Of a stretch of DNA of 56,386 bases, positions 51,405 to 56,386 are shown piece after piece. The DNA comes from Candidatus Gastranaerophilales bacterium (GTDB lineage: Bacteria > Cyanobacteriota > Vampirovibrionia > Gastranaerophilales > Gastranaerophilaceae), in the NCBI GenBank assembly GCA_944325515.1, contig CALVAO010000014.1:1-56386 (forward strand), written 5' to 3'. Position 1 is the first letter of the stretch. Every line of letters begins with the position of its first letter. The notes beneath the pieces are model-generated. The model was not told the DNA's origin. It did no database searches and saw only the letters and a program-made list of their open reading frames with translations. Both the position numbers and the translations under genes were made by a program.

Positions 51405-52772
51405 TTAAGAATTCACAACTTCAAATAAAGCATTTACAACAACCGGATCCCATTTAACACCGGCTTCTTCTTTTATAATAGATAACGCTTTATCTTTATT
51501 CATCGCTTCACGGTAAGAACGATCAGACGTCATTGCAGTATAAGCATCTGCAACAGCTATAATTCGTGAACCAAACGGAATAGAATTACCTTTTAATCCC
51601 TCTGGTTCGCCACAGCCGTCCCAGCGTTCTTTGTGGTAATGAATATAAGGGATTACCTCGGATAAGAAATTTATATTCATCAAGAGGTTGACCCCAACAT
51701 TAGGATGGTTTTGCAATTTATCCCATTCTTCTTTTGAAAGCTTACCTTTGTTAGCAAATAATGATTCCGGAAGGGTTATTTTACCTATATTTTGCAAAAG
51801 TCCTGCGTAGTAAACCAGATCTGTAGTCTTTTCATTCAGACCTAACTGTTTACAAAGCTTTCTGGAAAGATCTGCAGTATTCTGCGAATGAGCTACCTTG
51901 TATTGTCCTTTTTCATCAACAGCTTTAGCAAGTCTTTCAACAAATGCCTGCTGTTGAACTCCCAAATCTCCGATTAAGGCTGTTAATTCCGCACGCTTAT
52001 GCTGGAGAGCTTCCGCAAAAATGCTGTCCTCATTGATTAACTCTTCGGTTTCTTCTATTGCTTTTTGAAGGTGCAATGAGGTGCCGAACAAGCGTCCTAT
52101 GGTTTCAAGAAGATCCATATAAGCTTTTTTAATTGTTTTTTCCTTGTAGTTTTCTATCACAACAACACCCACAATATATGCGTTGTTATGCATAGGAACA
52201 ACCGCAAGTGATTTTACATCATATTCTTTGAGTTCATATTTCGGAATAAAATTATCAATTTTAGAAACATCCTTTATCTGGACTTTTTCCAGCGTGTTGA
52301 ATGCTTTAACAACAATAGATTTGTCATCGGCGGAATATCCGAGTTTTTTTGCGTATATATCTTCGTCAAAATCTATTGATGAACCGGCAAGACCAAGGAT
52401 TTTGTTTTCTATATTCAACCCTTTAGTAAACTCTTTTGTAAGATAGATATGGCATGCATCAACATCAAGAATCTGTGTCAACGTTTTTGCAATAGAATTA
52501 TATACAACATATTCATCTTGAGAGTTGAAGCCCAGAACACAAAGTGTATTATCCAATGAATATATTGAAATAAGCTCTTTCAATTGAGATTTTAATCTGG
52601 TTGTCTTATCCTTGACATCTTTGCCGATTTTATTTGCTAAATCTTCAGATATTAAATATTCAGATATAAAGTCACCTATATTAAGGGCAAATATTTCTTC
52701 AAGCGGATCGTCTTCCATCAAATCTATGGACTTGCTGAATAGTGAAGCGCCTAATTCTTCTTTATCTGTCAT
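51405..52772 (-). CDS. GAF/HD-GYP-like protein with lost catalytic HD
   Basis: A 455-residue cytoplasmic protein with an N-terminal helical part, a GAF-like domain (about 85-235, DVDACHIYLTKE, SLAVVPMHNNAYIVGVVVIE), a coiled-coil linker and an HD-GYP-like domain (about 275-455). Where active HD-GYP proteins have LHDIGKI, this one has LQNIGKI (Q327-N328), so both metal-binding residues are replaced. GYP reads GEP in DGCGEPEGLKG. Other parts are preserved (HYHKERWDG, AVADAYTAMTSDRSYREAM). It is probably a non-catalytic sensor or binding protein. It is a single-gene unit. Confidence 0.85.
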   Translation of the reverse strand: MTDKEELGASLFSKSIDLMEDDPLEEIFALNIGDFISEYLISEDLANKIGKDVKDKTTRLKSQLKELISIYSLDNTLCVLGFNSQDEYVVYNSIAKTLTQILDVDACHIYLTKEFTKGLNIENKILGLAGSSIDFDEDIYAKKLGYSADDKSIVVKAFNTLEKVQIKDVSKIDNFIPKYELKEYDVKSLAVVPMHNNAYIVGVVVIENYKEKTIKKAYMDLLETIGRLFGTSLHLQKAIEETEELINEDSIFAEALQHKRAELTALIGDLGVQQQAFVERLAKAVDEKGQYKVAHSQNTADLSRKLCKQLGLNEKTTDLVYYAGLLQNIGKITLPESLFANKGKLSKEEWDKLQNHPNVGVNLLMNINFLSEVIPYIHYHKERWDGCGEPEGLKGNSIPFGSRIIAVADAYTAMTSDRSYREAMNKDKALSIIKEEAGVKWDPVVVNALFEVVNS

Positions 52773-52942
52773 AATATTCCTTCCTACAAAATTTGATTTC
52801 TTCTTATTAATACATATAACGGCATAAATTTCAAAAACTTTAGGAAATTTTACAAATTTTATACTTTAGTTGTAGAAAAGTTATACTAAATGGCGAAAAT
52901 AAAGGACAAAAGAGGTTTACAAAACGTAATAAATTATAATAT

Positions 52943-53554
52943 TTACTCTCTTTCCTGCACGCCTTTATAAAATTCATTTGTAATTAGCTGGGAATATTTA
53001 CCTTTTTCATTGATTGCAAGAGCGAGTTTTTCCGAACCATCCGAAGTTTTGACACTTGACACGACACCGGATACATCAGAAAAAGGAAGTTTTGTCACAT
53101 GCGCTTCAAATTTTGCATAAGGCACCTGTCTGCCATAAACATTCATCATTCCTCTGTTAGTTATTTTTATATCTTGAAGAGTTATTGCTTGATATTTAAA
53201 ATTACCTGCAAGCTCCTTCAATTTTTTATCAACTTCGCTGCTTTTTATATCATCCTGGGTTAAAAGAGGTTTTTTACCTGAATCAACAATAATCATCTTC
53301 TGCCCCGAGGCTTTATGCTCAGCAAGAACAGCCTTATAACCTGCAAGATTTACAGCATTATCTATTTGAAATTCTTCATTTAATTTAGAGAAATCACCTA
53401 TTTTTTTAGCACTTTCTACAGCATGCTCCTGTACAAATTTCACAATACAGACTTTTACCGCTTCAACATATTTTTGTCCGCCTATTGCATTAAAACCTAT
53501 AACTGCAAGAACAAGCAAAAAAGCATTAAAAATTATTTTTATCAATCTAAACAT
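52943..53554 (-). CDS. Membrane-anchored protein of unknown function
   Basis: A 203-residue protein with one N-terminal membrane segment (about residues 3-24, RLIKIIFNAFLLVLAVIGFNAIGG) and a soluble, probably extracytoplasmic body that I do not recognise. The later part (NRGMMNVYGRQVPYAKFEAHVTKLPFSDVSGVVSSVKT) suggests a beta-rich domain. The start is the ATG at 53554, with GGAGGT 7 nt upstream; a GTG three codons earlier lies inside that site. It is divergent from mutS, 39 nt apart, so promoters overlap. Confidence 0.75.
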   Translation of the reverse strand: MFRLIKIIFNAFLLVLAVIGFNAIGGQKYVEAVKVCIVKFVQEHAVESAKKIGDFSKLNEEFQIDNAVNLAGYKAVLAEHKASGQKMIIVDSGKKPLLTQDDIKSSEVDKKLKELAGNFKYQAITLQDIKITNRGMMNVYGRQVPYAKFEAHVTKLPFSDVSGVVSSVKTSDGSEKLALAINEKGKYSQLITNEFYKGVQERE

Positions 53555-53580
53555 TACTTGCACCTCCAGTAAATATTATG

Positions 53581-53586
53581 TACAAT
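53581..53586 (+). promoter_or_regulatory. -10 box 7 nt before mutS (apparent leaderless mRNA)
   Basis: TACAAT at 53581-53586 is followed by TATAACT and the ATG at 53594, with no ribosome site. Confidence 0.5.
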
Positions 53587-53593
53587 TATAACT

Positions 53594-56161
53594 ATGACAA
53601 AGTCTGAAATCAATCTTGTTAATACGTCGGATGTTTGTATCGAGGATGCTACACCTGCAATGCAGAGGTTTTTGGAGATAAAAAGAGAGAATCCCGGCTG
53701 CCTTTTGCTCTACAGGATGGGGGATTTTTATGAAACATTCTTTGAAGACGCAGTTGTATTGTCACGCGAACTAGAGCTTACCCTTACCGGACGCGACTGC
53801 GGAGCAAAACTCGGAAGAATACCGCTTGCAGGTATTCCTGTTAAAGCAATTGACGGATATTTAGAAAAACTTGTCGCAAAAGATATTAAAGTTGCAATCT
53901 GTGAACAACTAGAAGACCCAAAACTTGCAAAAGGCGTTGTTAAAAGAGGTGTTGTAAGGATTATTACTGCAGGTACAATTATTGAAAGTAATTTTCTAAA
54001 TCAAAACAGTAATAATTATATGTGCGCTCTGTTTAAGGAGAAAGATAAATGGGGTTTTGCTTATACCGATATCTCGACTGGCGAGTTTAAAGCTTCTGAA
54101 TTGGATTATGATACTGTAATTACTGAGCTTGCGAGAATACAGCCTTCAGAAGTTGTTGCTCCGGCAAAAAAAATGAAATTACAACCTTTCCAGATTGTAC
54201 CGGAAGAAACTGTTGATTTGCCGGAAGAAATCATTAATAATTATAACTGCTCAAAAGTTCCTGCAAAAATCTTTGATAATGATTTCGCACAAAACAATCT
54301 TAAACAGGTTTTTAATCTTAACTCACTTGATGCACTTGGATATAATTCCTGCCCCCTTGGTTTTAGAGCTGCTGCCGGCATGCTTGCATATATTTGGGAA
54401 AATCTAAAAGAAGGCTTTCCAAAATTTGAAAAAATTGATATTTATGAACTGAGCGAATACATGGCGATTGATGCAGGCACAAGAAAAAACCTTGAGCTTA
54501 CAGAAACATTAAGAGAAAAAAATAGATACGGCTCACTTTTATGGGCAATAGATAAAACAAATACAAATATGGGAGCAAGGCTTTTAAAGTCTTGGATTTG
54601 CCAGCCTCTAAAAAATCCTAAGAAAATAATAAAACGGCAGGAGGCAGTAAAAAAGCTTATTGACAGCTCCTCTATACGTTTTGAACTCGAAAAATCTCTA
54701 AAAAATATATATGATATTCAGCGTCTTTCAACCAGATTGAGTAACGGAACTGCAACACCACGAGATTATTTAAGTTTGAAAATATCATTAGATAATATTC
54801 CGCATCTGGTTGAATTATCAAAATCTATAGGATTAAATATTTTTGATACACTGGAAAATTCCTTAAGCTCAATAAAAGATTATGTTGATACCATAGAACA
54901 GACAATAAGCGAGGATGCACCTGTTACAATAAAAGAAGGCGGCTTAATTAAAAAAGGCGTGAACGCTAATTTGGATTATTTAAGAGATTTGATGTTCAAT
55001 GGCGAAGACTGGCTTAAAAAATTTGAGCAGCAAGAAAAAGAAAAAACAGGTATTACAACTTTAAAAGTGGGATATAACAGAGTTTTTGGATATTATATAG
55101 AAATTACAAACTCTAATTTAAATAAAGTTCCTGCTAACTACATAAGGAAACAGACACTTACAGGCGCGGAAAGATTTATCACTGATGAATTAAAAAAACA
55201 TGAAGATGAGGTACTTACAGCTCAAGTTAAAGCAAATGAATTAGAATACAAAATTTTTAGTGATTTTCGCAATTATTCAAAAGAATTCGTAACAATTATA
55301 CGCGAAATTGCAGACTGTGTTGCCGAGCTTGATGTATTTACATCTTTTGCTTCTGTTGCAATTGAACAAAATTATGTCTGCCCTAAGATAAATGAAAGCG
55401 GGAATTTTAATATAAAGAACGGACGTCACCCTGTTCTTGAAAAAATTCTACCGCTTGGAGCTTATGTACCGAATGATATTGAACTTTCAAGTTCTGATAG
55501 TACCAAAACTCAATTTATGATATTAACCGGTCCGAATATGGCAGGTAAATCAACTTTTATGCGGCAAAATGCGCTCATTGCAATTTTAGCCCAAACAGGC
55601 TCCTTCATTCCTGCGGATTACGGAGAAATTGGAATAATTGATAAAATATTTACACGCGTTGGTGCTAGTGATGATTTGACACTCGGCAAATCTACTTTTA
55701 TGGTGGAGATGACAGAAACTGCATATATTCTGAACAGCGCAACAGAAAAAAGTCTTATCTTGATTGATGAAATCGGACGCGGTACAAGTACATATGACGG
55801 AGTAGCAATAGCCTGGGCAGTTGCGGAATATATTGCAGATAAAATAAAAGCAAGATGTATTTTCGCAACACACTACCATGAGCTCAACGTAATGACGAAT
55901 ACATTCCCGCAAATAAAAAATTACAGAATAACTGTAAGCGAAGAAAATGGAGAAATTGAATTTTTACGTAAAATTGTCCCAGGAGGAGCAAGTAAAAGTT
56001 ACGGCATACAGGTTGCCAAAATGGCAGGACTTCCTAATAGTGTCGTAAAGCGTTCTGAAGATTTAATGAGCCGTATGCAGAAGGATTTTTCTAAAAACCT
56101 AGCCTCTCGTAAAAAATCTGCAGATTCTGATTTTGTACAACCACAGCTTAATTTGTTCTAG
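53594..56161 (+). CDS. mutS: DNA mismatch repair protein MutS
   Basis: Recognises mismatches and small loops in newly replicated DNA and recruits MutL. At 855 residues it is close to the family's usual 850-860. The mismatch-binding motif lies in LLYRMGDFYETFFEDA near residue 40 (the F-Y-E element). The ATPase half has Walker A GPNMAGKST near residue 645, LIDEIGRGTSTYDGVAIAWAVAEYI and ATHYHEL. The C-terminus is a short basic tail ending QPQLNLF, like a beta-clamp-binding motif. mutL is not in the window. Confidence 0.97.
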   Translation: MTKSEINLVNTSDVCIEDATPAMQRFLEIKRENPGCLLLYRMGDFYETFFEDAVVLSRELELTLTGRDCGAKLGRIPLAGIPVKAIDGYLEKLVAKDIKVAICEQLEDPKLAKGVVKRGVVRIITAGTIIESNFLNQNSNNYMCALFKEKDKWGFAYTDISTGEFKASELDYDTVITELARIQPSEVVAPAKKMKLQPFQIVPEETVDLPEEIINNYNCSKVPAKIFDNDFAQNNLKQVFNLNSLDALGYNSCPLGFRAAAGMLAYIWENLKEGFPKFEKIDIYELSEYMAIDAGTRKNLELTETLREKNRYGSLLWAIDKTNTNMGARLLKSWICQPLKNPKKIIKRQEAVKKLIDSSSIRFELEKSLKNIYDIQRLSTRLSNGTATPRDYLSLKISLDNIPHLVELSKSIGLNIFDTLENSLSSIKDYVDTIEQTISEDAPVTIKEGGLIKKGVNANLDYLRDLMFNGEDWLKKFEQQEKEKTGITTLKVGYNRVFGYYIEITNSNLNKVPANYIRKQTLTGAERFITDELKKHEDEVLTAQVKANELEYKIFSDFRNYSKEFVTIIREIADCVAELDVFTSFASVAIEQNYVCPKINESGNFNIKNGRHPVLEKILPLGAYVPNDIELSSSDSTKTQFMILTGPNMAGKSTFMRQNALIAILAQTGSFIPADYGEIGIIDKIFTRVGASDDLTLGKSTFMVEMTETAYILNSATEKSLILIDEIGRGTSTYDGVAIAWAVAEYIADKIKARCIFATHYHELNVMTNTFPQIKNYRITVSEENGEIEFLRKIVPGGASKSYGIQVAKMAGLPNSVVKRSEDLMSRMQKDFSKNLASRKKSADSDFVQPQLNLF

Positions 56162-56311
56162 ATATAATACTTTTGTATACGTAATATCTACAAATCAGTA
56201 CAACATCGTATCTATTTAACATTTATACCATATCAATATTAAATAGCCCCACAAATTACTGTCAGAAGAAAGAATGTTATCCGACAGGTAAGAAAGTTGT
56301 ATCTCTTAATT

Positions 56312-56386
56312 TCATAGATTATACTTCTTTTCAATCTCAGCTAAAGACTCAGAAGTAATAATTTTTGCAATAAAAGCCAGAGTCAC
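56312..56386 (-). CDS. 3' end of a gene running off the right edge
   Basis: The last 24 codons and stop (TGA) of a minus-strand reading frame are visible, ending in ITSESLAEIEKKYNL. The amphipathic helical ending and lack of internal stops suggest coding, but the fragment is too short to identify. The 150 bp between it and mutS hold no gene or clear terminator. Confidence 0.4.
   Translation of the reverse strand: MTLAFIAKIITSESLAEIEKKYNL

Overview
The window is a compact, AT-rich bacterial chromosome segment of about 56 kb. It carries housekeeping genes, several signal-transduction genes and no recognisable transposase, integrase, phage or plasmid gene. The RNA polymerase largest subunit is split into rpoC1 and rpoC2 at the cyanobacterial position, and rpoC2 carries a roughly 650-residue insertion in the trigger loop. 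No photosynthesis gene is visible. Together with the low GC this suggests a non-photosynthetic relative of Cyanobacteria (Vampirovibrionota/Melainabacteria, possibly gut Gastranaerophilales). That placement is inference. An AsmA-like protein, several signal peptides and a UDP-GlcNAc gene fit a diderm envelope.

Layout. 1-7.6 kb: glmU, a convergent family 2 glycosyltransferase, then a tightly packed signalling operon (GAF/HD-GYP protein, exported TPR protein, two LuxR-type response regulators, pentapeptide protein) and rpmB. 7.7-16.8 kb: a small acidic orphan gene, then minus-strand units: PilZ-like/TPR/uridine-kinase-like, and a degenerate histidine kinase/UgpC-type ATPase/AsmA-like operon. 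16.9-22.1 kb: a DnaJ-like chaperone, gcvT-gcvH-gcvPA without gcvPB, and nupC. 22.1-29.7 kb: a 96-aa orphan behind a strong palindrome, a winged-helix plus DUF262-like pair, a coupled HEAT-queC-DUF366-SPOR operon, two small orphan genes, and folD with a CooC/MinD-like ATPase. 29.7-30.5 kb: the only long gene-free stretch, with GC-rich inverted repeats. 30.5-39.5 kb: rpoB-rpoC1-rpoC2 on the minus strand. 39.7-46.6 kb: purB with an exported matrixin-like protease and a small exported Cys-rich protein, two tandem exported coiled-coil paralogues, a WecG/TagA transferase, the N-terminal half of a split transketolase, a SpoU methyltransferase and an M24 peptidase. 46.6-48.2 kb: an orphan gene bracketed by two copies of a 125-bp palindromic repeat. 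48.2-51.1 kb: ppiC and the rpmG-tRNA-Trp-secE-nusG-rplK-rplA cluster. 51.4-56.4 kb: a second, catalytically degenerate HD-GYP protein, a membrane-anchored orphan, mutS, and the end of a partial gene.

How it fits together. Two HD-GYP proteins, a PilZ-like protein and two response regulators suggest cyclic-di-nucleotide-type signalling. One HD-GYP protein and the only kinase-like protein have lost catalytic residues, so part of this network is probably non-enzymatic. The most notable unexplained signals are a three-block upstream element shared with fixed spacing by two small orphan genes; at least five genes whose -10 box lies 6-8 nt before the start codon (apparent leaderless mRNAs); the repeat pair around 46.6-48.2 kb with a 17-nt direct repeat carrying a promoter; the wHTH/DUF262-like pair; and the same L1-site-like RNA hairpin in front of both rplK and rplA.
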